Shown here piece after piece: positions 1-8,886 of a stretch of DNA of 64,000 nucleotides (positions are counted from its first letter, which is position 1; each line of letters opens with the position of its first letter). The DNA is taken from contig DDLV01000008.1 in assembly GCA_002340325.1 (NCBI GenBank), positions 20,946 to 84,945 of the forward strand, in the 5' to 3' direction. The notes below the pieces were generated by a model. It searched no databases, was not told the origin of the DNA, and saw only the letters and a list, made by a program, of their open reading frames with translations. The DNA comes from Glaciecola sp. UBA2563. GTDB lineage: Bacteria > Pseudomonadota > Gammaproteobacteria > Enterobacterales > Alteromonadaceae. The translations under genes and the position numbers were made by a program.

Positions 1-323
1 ATTACGATATAAACGACCAGTTCACTGCCGGCGTAGAGCTTGTTGTTGCTACTGACCAATATTATCGCGGCGATGAAGCGAACGATAATGAAAAGATCGA
101 TGGCTACGAAGTAGTTAGTTTACATGCAAGTTATCAGGTAAATGATCAACTAGCATTGCAGCTGCGGGTTAATAACCTGTTCGATAAAGAATACGAAACA
201 TTCGGCACCTATGGAGAAGCTGATGAAGTACTTGAGGACATTTATCCGGACGTTGAGGAACCGAACTTTGTTGGTCCGGCCGCTCCTCGTTCAGTGAGTG
301 TTAAAGTGAGATATGTATTCTAA
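1..323 (+). CDS. TonB-dependent outer-membrane receptor, C-terminal fragment
   Basis: The reading frame is open from base 3 and ends in TAA at 321-323; the start lies outside the window. The roughly 106 visible residues show the end of a TonB-dependent receptor barrel: the motif NNLFDKEYETFGTY, typical of the last strands, then GPAAPRSVSVKVRYVF with a terminal aromatic residue, the usual barrel-assembly signal. Such receptors carry chelated metals or other large substrates across the outer membrane. The stop overlaps the start of the next gene (ATG at 313) by 11 bases, so receptor and ABC importer are probably translationally coupled and handle the same substrate. The substrate cannot be read from this fragment. 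Confidence 0.85.
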   Translation, partial: YDINDQFTAGVELVVATDQYYRGDEANDNEKIDGYEVVSLHASYQVNDQLALQLRVNNLFDKEYETFGTYGEADEVLEDIYPDVEEPNFVGPAAPRSVSVKVRYVF

Positions 324-1278
324 ATTCGCAGTTTTCCTCGTTATCCTTATAAGCAGTGTGTTTGCACAAGCGAACGACATTGCGGATATTAGGGTAGGGG
401 TGCTGAGTTACGGCACTGTCAACTGGGAAATGGACACCATTAAGCATCATCAGTACGACCATGCTAATGGTGTCAATTTGGTTCCAGTCAAGGTCACCTC
501 AAAAAACGCCGCTGCCATTGCTTTGCAAAGCGGTGCAGTCGATATGATTCTGACCGATATTTTCTGGGTCATTAAACAAAAAGGCGATTATGTCATTCAG
601 CCAACGCATCAACTTACTGGTGGCGTTTATGTTAAGGATGGCAAAAGTAACCTTGCAGATATCGATAGCATTGGCGTTGCCGGTGGCGCTAATGATAAAA
701 TCTTATTGGTATTTAAAGCCTTTATGGCAAAGCAGAACTTGCCCCTACCAGACCGGGTGAAGTTCGCTGCACCTCCTTTGTTGAATGAATTGATTGTTAA
801 CGGGAAGTTTGATGCAGCGATGAACTTTTGGCATTACAACGCGCGTTTAAGCGCAAGAGGGTTTGTCAATATTCTACCCACTCGTCAAATGCTAAATGAA
901 TTGGGGATTAGCGAGTCCGTTCCCTTGCTTGGTTGGGTGTTTAATCGCAATTTTGCGACGGAATTTCCGGATGTTGTCAACGGGTTTTTAAAAGCAAGTC
1001 ATTCCGCTAAACAACGTTTACTTCAAGATTATGCAGAGTGGGAACGATTGCGTCCGATTATGCGAGCTGAAACCGATCAAGACTTTGAAGCACTCGTAAC
1101 GCATTACAAAGACACTGTGTTGTTAGACAATCCTGATACAAGTTTGCAAGCGACTAGAGATCTTTTTAAACTCGTTAAAAGCCTGAAAAATCAAACCGTA
1201 TTCCCTGAAGGATTTCAGTTCCCAGATAATGTTATTTATTCGGAGACCGAGATTGCTCTAGAGAACGGTGTTGACTAG
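313..1278 (+). CDS. NitT/TauT-type ABC transporter periplasmic binding protein
   Basis: 321 residues starting with a signal peptide (MYSKFAVFLVILISSVFAQA). The mature protein begins IRVGVLSYGTVNWEMDTI and has the two-lobed layout of NMT1/THI5/SsuA-like binding proteins (SKNAAAIALQSGAVDMILTD in the first lobe). From memory, binding proteins with a GTVNWE-type N-terminus often lie near quinoprotein dehydrogenases, which fits the location. The ATG overlaps the receptor stop; the permease starts 12 bases after this gene's stop. The ligand is unknown. A metal chelate or an organic cofactor or solute is possible because a TonB receptor precedes it. The family call is firm; the substrate is inference only. 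Confidence 0.82.
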   Translation: MYSKFAVFLVILISSVFAQANDIADIRVGVLSYGTVNWEMDTIKHHQYDHANGVNLVPVKVTSKNAAAIALQSGAVDMILTDIFWVIKQKGDYVIQPTHQLTGGVYVKDGKSNLADIDSIGVAGGANDKILLVFKAFMAKQNLPLPDRVKFAAPPLLNELIVNGKFDAAMNFWHYNARLSARGFVNILPTRQMLNELGISESVPLLGWVFNRNFATEFPDVVNGFLKASHSAKQRLLQDYAEWERLRPIMRAETDQDFEALVTHYKDTVLLDNPDTSLQATRDLFKLVKSLKNQTVFPEGFQFPDNVIYSETEIALENGVD

Positions 1279-1290
1279 TGCTTTGTCGAT

Positions 1291-2070
1291 ATGACAGGAG
1301 TATCGTCAACACCTAGGTGGAAAACGCTTTTTTTGCAGAGCATGATAGTGGGCGTGGTGCTTCTGACATGGCAACTCATCACATTTCTGTATTCACCAGA
1401 TTATTTACCTAGTATCGTTGAAATTGGAAAAAGTTGGTTTTTTCATTGGGCACAAGGTACGCTTTTCGAAGATTTAATCGCAACACTTACACGCGTTGCG
1501 ATTAGTTTTTTCCTTGCGATGTTTGTTGGTTTGCTAATGGGCGTTATATTTGGAACGTTTCGAACTGCCAATCAGCTGTTTCAACCTTTCCTATTATTTT
1601 TCCTTAATTTACCAGCACTTGTCACGATTATTCTTTGTTATATCTGGATTGGACTAGAAGAGTCAGCTGCAATTCTTGCAGTTTTTATTAACAAACTACC
1701 CATGGTTATTGTAGCAGTCAGAGAAGGAACGCGCGTCATTGATACCAAACTTATGGATGTAGCAAAAGTCTATGATGTTTCACTGACACGCACGTTTTTT
1801 TATGTCTACTTACCTCAGCTGTACCCTTTTATTCTTGCCGCAGCAAGGAATGGTTTGGCCTTGATTTGGAAGATTGTTTTGGTTGTTGAATTGTTAGGCA
1901 GAAGCAACGGTATTGGATTCGGTTTACACAACTTGTTTCAGTTTTTTGATATCGCAGGCATCTTGGCATATGCCTTTAGTTTTATGGTCATTATGTTTCT
2001 TGTTGATTTTTTAATTTTTAAACCACTTGAAAAGAAGATCCAGCGAGGTCGCGACGATGTCCGCATATAA
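1291..2070 (+). CDS. ABC transporter permease (SsuC/TauC type)
   Basis: 259 residues, mostly hydrophobic, with about six predicted membrane segments and the cytoplasmic EAA loop region (around residues 145-175, DTKLMDVAKVYDVSLTRTFF) that docks the ATPase. It is of the BPD_transp_1 type found with NitT/TauT/SsuABC importers. The gene lies between the binding protein and the ATPase, and its 3' end overlaps the ATPase start by 14 bases. It forms the membrane channel of the importer encoded at 313-2761. The chosen ATG follows the previous stop by 12 bases and has a poor ribosome site, so translation probably depends on coupling. Confidence 0.85.
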   Translation: MTGVSSTPRWKTLFLQSMIVGVVLLTWQLITFLYSPDYLPSIVEIGKSWFFHWAQGTLFEDLIATLTRVAISFFLAMFVGLLMGVIFGTFRTANQLFQPFLLFFLNLPALVTIILCYIWIGLEESAAILAVFINKLPMVIVAVREGTRVIDTKLMDVAKVYDVSLTRTFFYVYLPQLYPFILAAARNGLALIWKIVLVVELLGRSNGIGFGLHNLFQFFDIAGILAYAFSFMVIMFLVDFLIFKPLEKKIQRGRDDVRI

Positions 2071-2761
2071 TTTTCGAGTGAATGACATAAAATTCGATGA
2101 CAATACGGTAATTGAATTATGTAAATTCTCTATCGAAAAAGGACAACTTGCTGCGCTTATCGGACCTTCAGGGTGTGGTAAAACGACGATGTTAAACATA
2201 ATTGCAGGCTTGCGTACGTTTGCACATATCCCGTCAAAACCAATTCAAAATTTGAGCTATATTTTTCAAGAACCTAGATTGATTCCTTGGTTAACAATTA
2301 ATCAAAATCTACAATTGGTCAATCCAAAATTGAGCGACGAACAATGTGATGAGCTGCTCGCACAGGTTGACTTGCACGACAATGGCGATGTATTTCCAAA
2401 TCACTTGTCAGGTGGAATGCAAAAACGAGTCAGTATCGCCAGAGCATTTGCAAAACCACCGTCTTTACTTTTGTTAGATGAACCGTTTTCGTCACTCGAT
2501 CAACCGACAGCTCATGCACTTCATGAATTACTATTGAAGCTATTAGAAAAACATCAAACAGCGGCTATTTTGGTAACACATGATTTGTCTGAAGCGATAG
2601 CACTGGCGGATGATATCTATTTTTTGAGCAGTCACCCGATGAATATCATCCATCGGCATTCCATCTCAGTAAGCAAAACCGAAAGAACCACTGATGTTAT
2701 ACAGTCTATCGTCAATAGTCTGCATACAAATAACCCTAGTATTCTTAAGGGTAAAGCGTAA
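2057..2761 (+). CDS. ABC transporter ATP-binding protein (NitT/TauT type)
   Basis: 234 residues with all ABC ATPase motifs: Walker A GPSGCGKTT, Q-loop FQEPRL, signature LSGGMQKR, Walker B LLLLDEP and switch histidine VTHDLSEA. I place the start at the ATG at 2057 (MSAYNFRVND) because GAGG at 2045-2048 sits 8 bases ahead. An earlier ATG at 2027 lies deep in the permease gene and lacks a site. It powers the importer made by the two preceding genes. No terminator is obvious after the stop; a possible operator half-site of the island regulon follows at 2793. Confidence 0.88.
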   Translation: MSAYNFRVNDIKFDDNTVIELCKFSIEKGQLAALIGPSGCGKTTMLNIIAGLRTFAHIPSKPIQNLSYIFQEPRLIPWLTINQNLQLVNPKLSDEQCDELLAQVDLHDNGDVFPNHLSGGMQKRVSIARAFAKPPSLLLLDEPFSSLDQPTAHALHELLLKLLEKHQTAAILVTHDLSEAIALADDIYFLSSHPMNIIHRHSISVSKTERTTDVIQSIVNSLHTNNPSILKGKA

Positions 2762-2792
2762 CTGACTAATTTATCTGATGAATTTTAAGAAG

Positions 2793-2810
2793 AATTCCTA
2801 CCTATAATAG
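2793..2810 (-). promoter_or_regulatory. Regulon operator half-site before the porin gene
   Basis: The top strand reads AATTCCTAC (2793-2801), the conserved half of the inverted repeat seen before pqqA, the cytochrome and other island genes. The second half (AATAG at 2806-2810) is poor. It lies about 200 bases upstream of the porin start, farther than the other sites, so its function is uncertain. Confidence 0.4.
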
Positions 2811-3004
2811 ATCTGATGTACCTCCTCCCAAAGGACGAAGATTACCGAACCAATGGTGTATGGTTTGAAAACTATTTGTAATTATCATGAGGCATCTGTC
2901 ACAAATTTGTTACAGCGTTGAAAACTGACAAGCGTCGGGAGCCATGTTTTACCCTCCTCGTCATCGACAGGCCAACAGTCTTAACACACATTGGATCACA
3001 TAAT

Positions 3005-4231
3005 ATGAATAGCAAAACACTCTTAAAATCAGGCATCGCAATCGCGGTACTTAGCTCTTTATCAGCTAACGCCATTGCAGATGACCATGAAGCGACATGG
3101 AAAATCTCAGGTTGGATCAACGAAGGTATGACCTACTACGATGATGGCGAAGGTTCAGACCTAGTTCAGCTTTCTGACAACGGTACGACGCTAGGTAGTA
3201 GAATCACATTGTCTGGTGGTTACAAGCCAGATGCAGACGACGACCTTAACTTCGGATTTGAAGTCATCGTTGAACCACTTTCTGGCACACCGAATTTTGC
3301 AGGTGGCGGGTCTGTAACGCCATTGTTGTTTGCCAACCAAGATAACTTAGACACTTTTAACGGTGGTGATGTCGGCCTTCTAGGAAGTAGCCTTTTCATC
3401 GGTGGAGACTGGGGTAAAGTTACTGTCGGTTTACAAAGCATGCCAACGGATAACATCGCTGTATTAGCAGATCCTTCAGTGACGATTTGGTCTGGTATTT
3501 CGCCGTTGTTCCGTGCGAATGGATTTACCATCCGCAACCTAGGCGCTGGCGCAACCAATACAAACTGGGGAAGCTTCGCTCAGTGTCTTGGCACACCAGG
3601 TCTTGGTATCGGGATTGACTGTAACGGTGTATACCGCAACGGTATTCGATATGATTTCCCTGCAATGGGTAACTTCAGCGTAGCTGTTGGTTACGCAAAT
3701 GACGACATCTTTGATATCGCGCTTAAATACGCAGGTGAAGTCGGTGGCCTTAAAGCTAACTTCAACTTTGGTTACTCAAACAATGCCGACGGTGGCAGTA
3801 ACGTAGGTGGAAGCAGCGCAGATACGCTTCAATTCCAAGTTGGCCTTATGGATCCGGAAAGCGGTATCTTTGGAACGTTCGCATACCAGTTGGAACAAGC
3901 TGAGGACGCAATTGCAGGTTCTGGCGACGATACTGATGCCGCTCACGTGAAAGTAGGTATCCGTAAAGCATTTAACTCGCTAGGAGATTCAGCGTTTTAT
4001 GTTGACTATGGTAGTTATAATGACCAATACGGTACGGCTGCAGATGTCGTTGGTTCTGAACTAACGGTACTTGGTTTTGCTGCTGAGCAGTACTTTGGCG
4101 GTCGATTCCTACTTTATGCGAAGTACGAAATCATAAGCGTTGATGTTGATATGGCGGCAGGTGTTGCGAATCCTTATGATTCTGCAGAAGACTTAAGCCT
4201 CCTACAATTAGGCGCAACTATTTTCTTCTAA
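3005..4231 (+). CDS. Outer-membrane porin
   Basis: 408 residues with a signal peptide (MNSKTLLKSGIAIAVLSSLSANAIA) followed by WKISGWINEGMTYYDDGEG, the first strand typical of Gram-negative trimeric porins. The rest alternates glycine/aromatic-rich beta strands with acidic loops and ends in the terminal sequence GATIFF, as required for barrel insertion. An upstream in-frame TTG at 2918 would add 29 residues before the signal peptide and is rejected. A stem-loop follows the stop. The position beside the quinoprotein island suggests a role in letting alcohols or ions into the periplasm, but this is only inference; the family itself is clear. Confidence 0.85.
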   Translation: MNSKTLLKSGIAIAVLSSLSANAIADDHEATWKISGWINEGMTYYDDGEGSDLVQLSDNGTTLGSRITLSGGYKPDADDDLNFGFEVIVEPLSGTPNFAGGGSVTPLLFANQDNLDTFNGGDVGLLGSSLFIGGDWGKVTVGLQSMPTDNIAVLADPSVTIWSGISPLFRANGFTIRNLGAGATNTNWGSFAQCLGTPGLGIGIDCNGVYRNGIRYDFPAMGNFSVAVGYANDDIFDIALKYAGEVGGLKANFNFGYSNNADGGSNVGGSSADTLQFQVGLMDPESGIFGTFAYQLEQAEDAIAGSGDDTDAAHVKVGIRKAFNSLGDSAFYVDYGSYNDQYGTAADVVGSELTVLGFAAEQYFGGRFLLYAKYEIISVDVDMAAGVANPYDSAEDLSLLQLGATIFF

Positions 4232-4250
4232 AACTCTGTGTAGTAACCTC

Positions 4251-4285
4251 AAATAGCATTGTGGATGATCCGCAATGCTATTTTA
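4251..4285 (+). terminator. Stem-loop terminator after the porin
   Basis: AATAGCATTG pairs with CAATGCTATT around an 11-base loop, followed by TTTATTTTT. It lies 20 bases after the porin stop and looks like an intrinsic terminator. Confidence 0.75.
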
Positions 4286-4334
4286 TTTTTGGTTAAGGTC
4301 TGTTTAAGTATTGCTGAGTTTCTAAGATTTTGAT

Positions 4335-4466
4335 TTACAGTTGATTTTAGGTATTGTGATTTGAGAGCTTCGAATTCATCTGCTGCACAGCGCGAACTAA
4401 ATTCGCAGAGCGCCCAGGGATTGGGTTTACAGCGACTTTCAAATCACAATGCCTAAAATTAAATGA
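4335..4466. repeat. Structured intergenic repeat, family A copy 1
   Basis: A long stem pairs TTGATTTTAGGTATTGTG (from 4341) with CACAATGCCTAAAATTAA (ending about 4462); the only exceptions are G-U type pairs. Inside are a hairpin built on CGAATT/AATTCG and a second on CCCAGGGATTGGG. The central block (GCAGAGCGCCCAGGGATTGG) is identical in copy 2 at 25064-25186, while the stem differs but remains paired. It resembles REP-like or cruciform elements of marine gammaproteobacteria. It sits between the porin terminator and the next gene. Confidence 0.8.
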
Positions 4467-4528
4467 GCAGTGTTTATGCCAGCAATACTTTAATAGAACA
4501 AAGCCTTATTTTCAGGAGGAATACAGTG

Positions 4529-5512
4529 ATGAAAATTCGTAAGATTTTTTTCTCTTTAGTCGTCGGTATTAGCTTGGCATCGACGAGCGCATTAGCGAGT
4601 AAAGATGAACAAGTGATTTGGGAAAAAGACCCAAATGTATTCGTGAAATTGTCTCAGCAAGCTGACGCACAGAATCAACATCCATCGACAGTCAGCACTG
4701 AAAACCTTCAACAATTTTTCTCAAACGTCACCTATAAACCGAGTAAAAATTCAGAACAAAAACCTGTTTTTACAGAAACGCAGGTTAAAGAATTGAGTAC
4801 GCACGTACAGCGCGCACTGTCTAAAGCTTCGACCTATCAAGATGTTGTTTTTTCAATAGATAGAATTGAGAAAACCTTTGGAGGATTAAGTTCTACTGAG
4901 TACTTAACAGCTGGAACAGTGTTTCTTGCGTCATCCGGTATCAATCTAATTCTTGGTGATTTAGATAGAAAGCGCGATTCAGCTTACGAGTCGGTATATG
5001 ACCCCACTGGTCAAGGCTTAGTGAAATACGATCTTGATCACGGCAGCAGGCAGAAGGCGACATCTGATTATCAACTCGCATTTGCAGGGGCAGATAAGGC
5101 ATCTACTAACGCAAGTACAAGTTGGCTAACGGTGCCATTGGACACTGTGGCTGAGGTAACATCTCGCAATGCAGCTCAAAAATTGCAAGCAACCACGGGT
5201 GTACCTGCCGATGTCGTTAAACGCGAAGAACTTGACGCATTATTGGAAAAACAAGCGCAATCTGTTCGTGCTGAAATAAAGCAAGCAATGACAGAAGTTC
5301 AAGCCTCACAAGCTGCCACACAATCACCTAAAGTAGTAGAGACAAATTTGGCTCAGTCAAATAGTGTTGAACAATCAAAGAGTGCAGGAAAAGCAGCACC
5401 AACAGAATCGCTAGCGGAACGATTTAAGGTATTAAAAGAGCTGCGCGAACTTGGATTGATCACTGAGGAAGAATATCAATCTAAACGCAAAGAATTACTG
5501 TCCGAAATTTAA
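4529..5512 (+). CDS. Secreted SHOCT-domain protein of unknown function
   Basis: 327 residues starting at the ATG at 4529, which follows the strong site AGGAGGA at 4514-4520. An earlier in-frame start at 4463 lies inside the repeat element and would bury the signal peptide (MKIRKIFFSLVVGISLASTSALA). The middle has no recognisable domain: an ESVYDPTGQGLVKYD segment and a glutamine/alanine-rich, probably coiled region around residues 235-290. The last 30 residues (FKVLKELRELGLITEEEY) match the SHOCT oligomerisation motif. The protein is probably periplasmic or membrane-attached. No function is assigned. Confidence 0.75.
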   Translation: MKIRKIFFSLVVGISLASTSALASKDEQVIWEKDPNVFVKLSQQADAQNQHPSTVSTENLQQFFSNVTYKPSKNSEQKPVFTETQVKELSTHVQRALSKASTYQDVVFSIDRIEKTFGGLSSTEYLTAGTVFLASSGINLILGDLDRKRDSAYESVYDPTGQGLVKYDLDHGSRQKATSDYQLAFAGADKASTNASTSWLTVPLDTVAEVTSRNAAQKLQATTGVPADVVKREELDALLEKQAQSVRAEIKQAMTEVQASQAATQSPKVVETNLAQSNSVEQSKSAGKAAPTESLAERFKVLKELRELGLITEEEYQSKRKELLSEI

Positions 5513-5648
5513 AATATAAAATAATTTGTTACCATCTGGTTTGATTGGCTGGTTGCAATTAACAAAAAAGAAATAGGTATCGGCATTCACACAACGCTTA
5601 TGTAAATCTCCGCATCGCACGATACAAATAAAGGAGAATGGCGAAAAT

Positions 5649-5697
5649 ACCCGTTGATGAGCTAACGGGTAAATAAATCATACTGTTTGTATGATTT
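5649..5697 (+). promoter_or_regulatory. Two adjacent hairpins in a leader region
   Basis: ACCCGTT/AACGGGT (5649-5655 with 5664-5670) is followed by AAATCATAC/GTATGATTT (5675-5683 with 5689-5697, perfect 9-base arms). The second ends one base before the AGGAG ribosome site of the gene at 5709. They could be an operator or a translation-controlling leader; there is no U-tract for a terminator. Confidence 0.45.
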
Positions 5698-5708
5698 AGG
5701 AGAAGTCG

Positions 5709-6302
5709 ATGAGTGAGCGTTGTCTAATTTCAGAACAGAACTTAATTCAGTATTTGTCCAAAAAAGTGGAGTGTGAGGTCAATCACGCTTCATTACCCGT
5801 TGCTGAAGAAACGGTATGGTACGTAATTAACTTGCTAAATCACTTTGCGCAAAGCAATAATTTCTTCATCCAAGAACTAAAACAAAAGACTCTTCCAACC
5901 CTTGCGTTTTTGTACAAGGACGCCACTGAAACGAAATCAAATTCAAACAGAAACAAGCTATTGCGAAAGCTCGGAGACTCCTCCCTGTTTATGGGCGCAT
6001 GGTTCTCGGAGCTTTATCATCGTAAGGGTATTAACAAAGACTACTTTATTGGTATGGGTAATGCCGCTTATGATTATCTTGCGGATAATGACTTATATCA
6101 GCGACAGACATTCGCAGAACTCGCAGTTCATTTCCCTCAATTGATGGACATTGCATCTAATGTATTGGCAAATGATAGAGAGTTGTCCACAGATGATATC
6201 TTTGAACTTCATCAAAAATGGATGGAAACAAAGGACCCTGAAATCGAGCGGCGTTTAAGTAAAGCAGGCGTTATTGTTTTGAATTCTGATAGCAGTAATT
6301 AA
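5709..6302 (+). CDS. Conserved protein of unknown function
   Basis: 197 residues, soluble, without signal peptide or membrane segment. A good AGGAG site precedes the ATG by 6-7 bases. The central part (LRKLGDSSLFMGAWFSELYH, then DYFIGMGNAAYDYLAD) resembles an uncharacterised, mainly helical proteobacterial family recalled from other genomes; no biochemical role is known to me. The gene stands alone between the SHOCT protein and the convergent isocitrate dehydrogenase gene; only 18 bases separate the two stops. It is real by codon structure and ribosome site; function unknown. Confidence 0.75.
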   Translation: MSERCLISEQNLIQYLSKKVECEVNHASLPVAEETVWYVINLLNHFAQSNNFFIQELKQKTLPTLAFLYKDATETKSNSNRNKLLRKLGDSSLFMGAWFSELYHRKGINKDYFIGMGNAAYDYLADNDLYQRQTFAELAVHFPQLMDIASNVLANDRELSTDDIFELHQKWMETKDPEIERRLSKAGVIVLNSDSSN

Positions 6303-6320
6303 GCAGATCATAACCTGCCA

Positions 6321-7763
6321 CTAGCCATGTACAGCAGCATAGCCTGGTTCACCATCAAAGTTGTAAAGATTCTCCGTTTTTACTACATCGAAGCCTGCAT
6401 CATGAAGGCGTGTCTGCAGGGCGAGTAGTTCTGCAAAATCAACAGCACGCTCTACTCCCATGAATCGACACCGCCAATGGTCTACACAATATGTCTCTGG
6501 AAATCCTTGCGGCCATACCTTGACGCCTCTGTTGGTAATGAGTTGAAGTGAAAGCATGTTGGTGCCAATTCGTGAGAGTGTTTCACCAAGTTCCATCGGT
6601 TTTCCTTGTTGCCACTGCAGAAAGACATCAATCCCTACAAGTTCTTTTGTTTTTGCGGGTCGATGGCCAATAACCGGTAAATTGAGTGGTTTAGCATCGT
6701 TGTAGTTGGCAACAGGCAGTTTTATTGGTTGCTCTCCTAGATTTCTTATAACTTCGGCGGCAAATTCTTTGGTGCCAAGTTTTATTTTGCTTTCCCCCTC
6801 CTTGTAAATGTCCGCTGTATGTAGCCCTTGTTCCAAACAGGTCAGCCATGCATTATGGATTTTCTCCGCGATGTCGCCTTGTCCAATATGTACCAACATT
6901 TGAATAGCGCCATGCAATAAGCCGGAGGGATTGGCGATATTTTTGCCCGCAATATCTGGCGCACTACCGTGGATTGCCTCAAACATAGCGCATCTATCGC
7001 CAATGTTTGAAGAACCTGCCATACCAAGAGAGCCAGCTATCTGGGCCGCAACGTCGCTGATAATATCGCCGTATAAATTCGGCATCACAATCATGTCAAA
7101 TGCTTCTGGTGTATCTGCGACCCTGGCAGCGCCTATATCAACGATCATGCTATCGTGTTGTATATCTGGATATTCAGCAGCTATTTCCTTAAAGACCTGG
7201 TGAAACAAACCGTCGGTTAGTTTCATAATGTTGTCTTTTACAAAGCAGGTGATTCGCTTGCGGTTGTTTTGCTTTGCATATTCAAATGCATAGCGAACGA
7301 TTCTTTCACACCCTGGACGTGTTATCAGTTTAAGGCATTGAAACACTTCTTCTGTCTGACGGTGTTCGATACCTGCATACAGATCTTCTTCGTTTTCTCT
7401 AATGATAACTAAGTCCATATCAGGATGCTTGGTGGTAACGTAATGAGAATATGCGACACATGGTCGAATGTTAGCGAATAAGCCGAGTGCTTTTCTCATG
7501 CTGACATTGAGGCTTTTATATCCGCCGCCTTGTGGCGTTGTGATAGGCGCTTTTAGAAATACTTTGTTCCTCCGCAAGCTTTCCCACGCGCTTACTTCAA
7601 TGCCATTGGTTTGACCGCGAAGATACACTTGCTCCCCAATTTCTATTTCCTCAATGAAAATGTTTGCGCCTGCTGCCTTCAAAATGTCTAAGGTTGCCTG
7701 CATTATTTCTGGGCCGATACCGTCTCCATAAGCAACGGTAATTGGTGTTGGGGATTTGTTCAT
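6321..7763 (-). CDS. icd: Isocitrate dehydrogenase, Rickettsia/Thermus type
   Basis: 480 residues. The N-terminal about 330 residues are a complete isopropylmalate/isocitrate dehydrogenase fold: VAYGDGIGPEIM at the start, ENEEDLYAGIEHRQ (substrate loop), KDNIMKLTDGLF (catalytic Lys and neighbours) and the nucleotide loop EAIHGSAPDIAGKNIANPSG. A further about 140 residues form the C-terminal extension known from the Thermus and Rickettsia enzymes, which distinguishes it from the about 416-residue E. coli enzyme. It oxidises isocitrate to 2-oxoglutarate, probably with NADP. A LysR regulator is divergent, 103 bases away. Whether another Icd exists in this genome cannot be seen. Confidence 0.9.
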   Translation of the reverse strand: MNKSPTPITVAYGDGIGPEIMQATLDILKAAGANIFIEEIEIGEQVYLRGQTNGIEVSAWESLRRNKVFLKAPITTPQGGGYKSLNVSMRKALGLFANIRPCVAYSHYVTTKHPDMDLVIIRENEEDLYAGIEHRQTEEVFQCLKLITRPGCERIVRYAFEYAKQNNRKRITCFVKDNIMKLTDGLFHQVFKEIAAEYPDIQHDSMIVDIGAARVADTPEAFDMIVMPNLYGDIISDVAAQIAGSLGMAGSSNIGDRCAMFEAIHGSAPDIAGKNIANPSGLLHGAIQMLVHIGQGDIAEKIHNAWLTCLEQGLHTADIYKEGESKIKLGTKEFAAEVIRNLGEQPIKLPVANYNDAKPLNLPVIGHRPAKTKELVGIDVFLQWQQGKPMELGETLSRIGTNMLSLQLITNRGVKVWPQGFPETYCVDHWRCRFMGVERAVDFAELLALQTRLHDAGFDVVKTENLYNFDGEPGYAAVHG

Positions 7764-7841
7764 TCGTTTACCTATTTTACGCTTGCTATTTTTCGGTAGT
7801 TTACTTTTTCAAGCTATAAGTAATAATAGATTTAAATAAGT

Positions 7842-7855
7842 TTATACATCTATAA
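7842..7855. promoter_or_regulatory. LysR-type binding box between icd and its regulator
   Basis: TTATA-CATC-TATAA is a dyad with the T-N11-A form of LysR operators. It lies 12 bases before the regulator start and about 80 bases from the icd start, a place suited to autoregulation and control of icd. Confidence 0.4.
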
Positions 7856-7866
7856 ATATAAATGTT

Positions 7867-8778
7867 ATGCAAAAACGTTTTCACACCAGACAAGTCACCT
7901 TTAGGCAGTTAGAAGTTTTTAAAAAGGTTGCGGAAGAAAGCAGTATTACCGTCGCTGCTAAAAACTTGCATCTCGCGCAACCAACAGTATCGACTCAAAT
8001 AAACAACTTATCAGAATCTCTCGGTGTCACCTTATTTGAAAAAATAGGCAAGCAACTGTATCTAACCCAAATGGGCGGTGAAATTCTGCGAACGACAAGA
8101 ACAGTTTTTGATGCTATTGACGGTTTAGAAATGACACTAGCGCAAATCGAAGGATTGTCTTATGGGCAACTACGGATAAGTGTTGTGACGACTGCCAAAT
8201 ACTTAATACCTCGTTATTTGGGTGAGTTTTGTGAAAAGCACCCTGGAATATCACCAGAACTTCATGTTGGAAATCGGGCTGAGATTATCCAGCGCCTTAA
8301 ACAAAACCTAGATGATGTTTATGTATTTAGTAATCCTCCGAATGAAATCGATATACATTCAGATCTGATTACTGAGAATCCGTTGGTCATTGTAGGTCAA
8401 CCACAGCACAAGTCGACGCCGAGGAAAAAACTGCCTTGGTCATCACTTGATAAACAACGCTTTTTGATGCGCGAAAAGGGCTCGGGGACGCGGTTTGCTG
8501 TTGAAAGACACTTGGAGAAATTAGGGTTAAAGATGCATCGATATATAACTATCGCTAGCAATGAAGCTATTAAAGAGTCAGTTATGGCAGGGCTTGGTAT
8601 CGGTATACTAAGTCGACATGCGCTGGCGCATATGGCGTCTGGCAATCTTGTTGAGTTGAACATTGAGGGCTTTCCAATTTCAAACAGTTGGTACTGGGTC
8701 GTGCCAAAAGGAAAGCAGTTATCACCTTCTGTAACGGCATTTAAATCGTTCGTGGCCGATAGGATTAACAGCGCTTGA
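7867..8778 (+). CDS. LysR-family transcriptional regulator (CbbR-like)
   Basis: 303 residues. The winged helix-turn-helix covers about residues 10-68 (TFRQLEVFKKVAEESSI, then AQPTVSTQINNLSESLG) and the rest is a two-lobed periplasmic-binding-type effector domain (YGQLRISVVTTAKYLIPRYL onward). The overall pattern is like the CbbR/CysB-type regulators of carbon metabolism. It is divergent from icd, so icd is the most likely target, possibly in response to a central metabolite. The ATG at 7867 is preceded by a weak ribosome site only. The family is certain; the effector is not known. Confidence 0.85.
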   Translation: MQKRFHTRQVTFRQLEVFKKVAEESSITVAAKNLHLAQPTVSTQINNLSESLGVTLFEKIGKQLYLTQMGGEILRTTRTVFDAIDGLEMTLAQIEGLSYGQLRISVVTTAKYLIPRYLGEFCEKHPGISPELHVGNRAEIIQRLKQNLDDVYVFSNPPNEIDIHSDLITENPLVIVGQPQHKSTPRKKLPWSSLDKQRFLMREKGSGTRFAVERHLEKLGLKMHRYITIASNEAIKESVMAGLGIGILSRHALAHMASGNLVELNIEGFPISNSWYWVVPKGKQLSPSVTAFKSFVADRINSA

Positions 8779-8886
8779 TCTTCCAGCACATTATTTCTCA
8801 ACTGCACTTCTTCTGAGTCTTAGATGTTAAGAATTAGTAAAATTACACCAAGAATTATCCATTAGATGCAAGAGAGTTTCCTCGTT

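Noticed and set aside
2918..3004. N-terminal extension of the porin from a TTG
   Set aside because: It would place 29 residues before a perfect signal peptide.
4463..4528. Start of the SHOCT protein inside the repeat element
   Set aside because: The strong ribosome site and signal peptide support the ATG at 4529.
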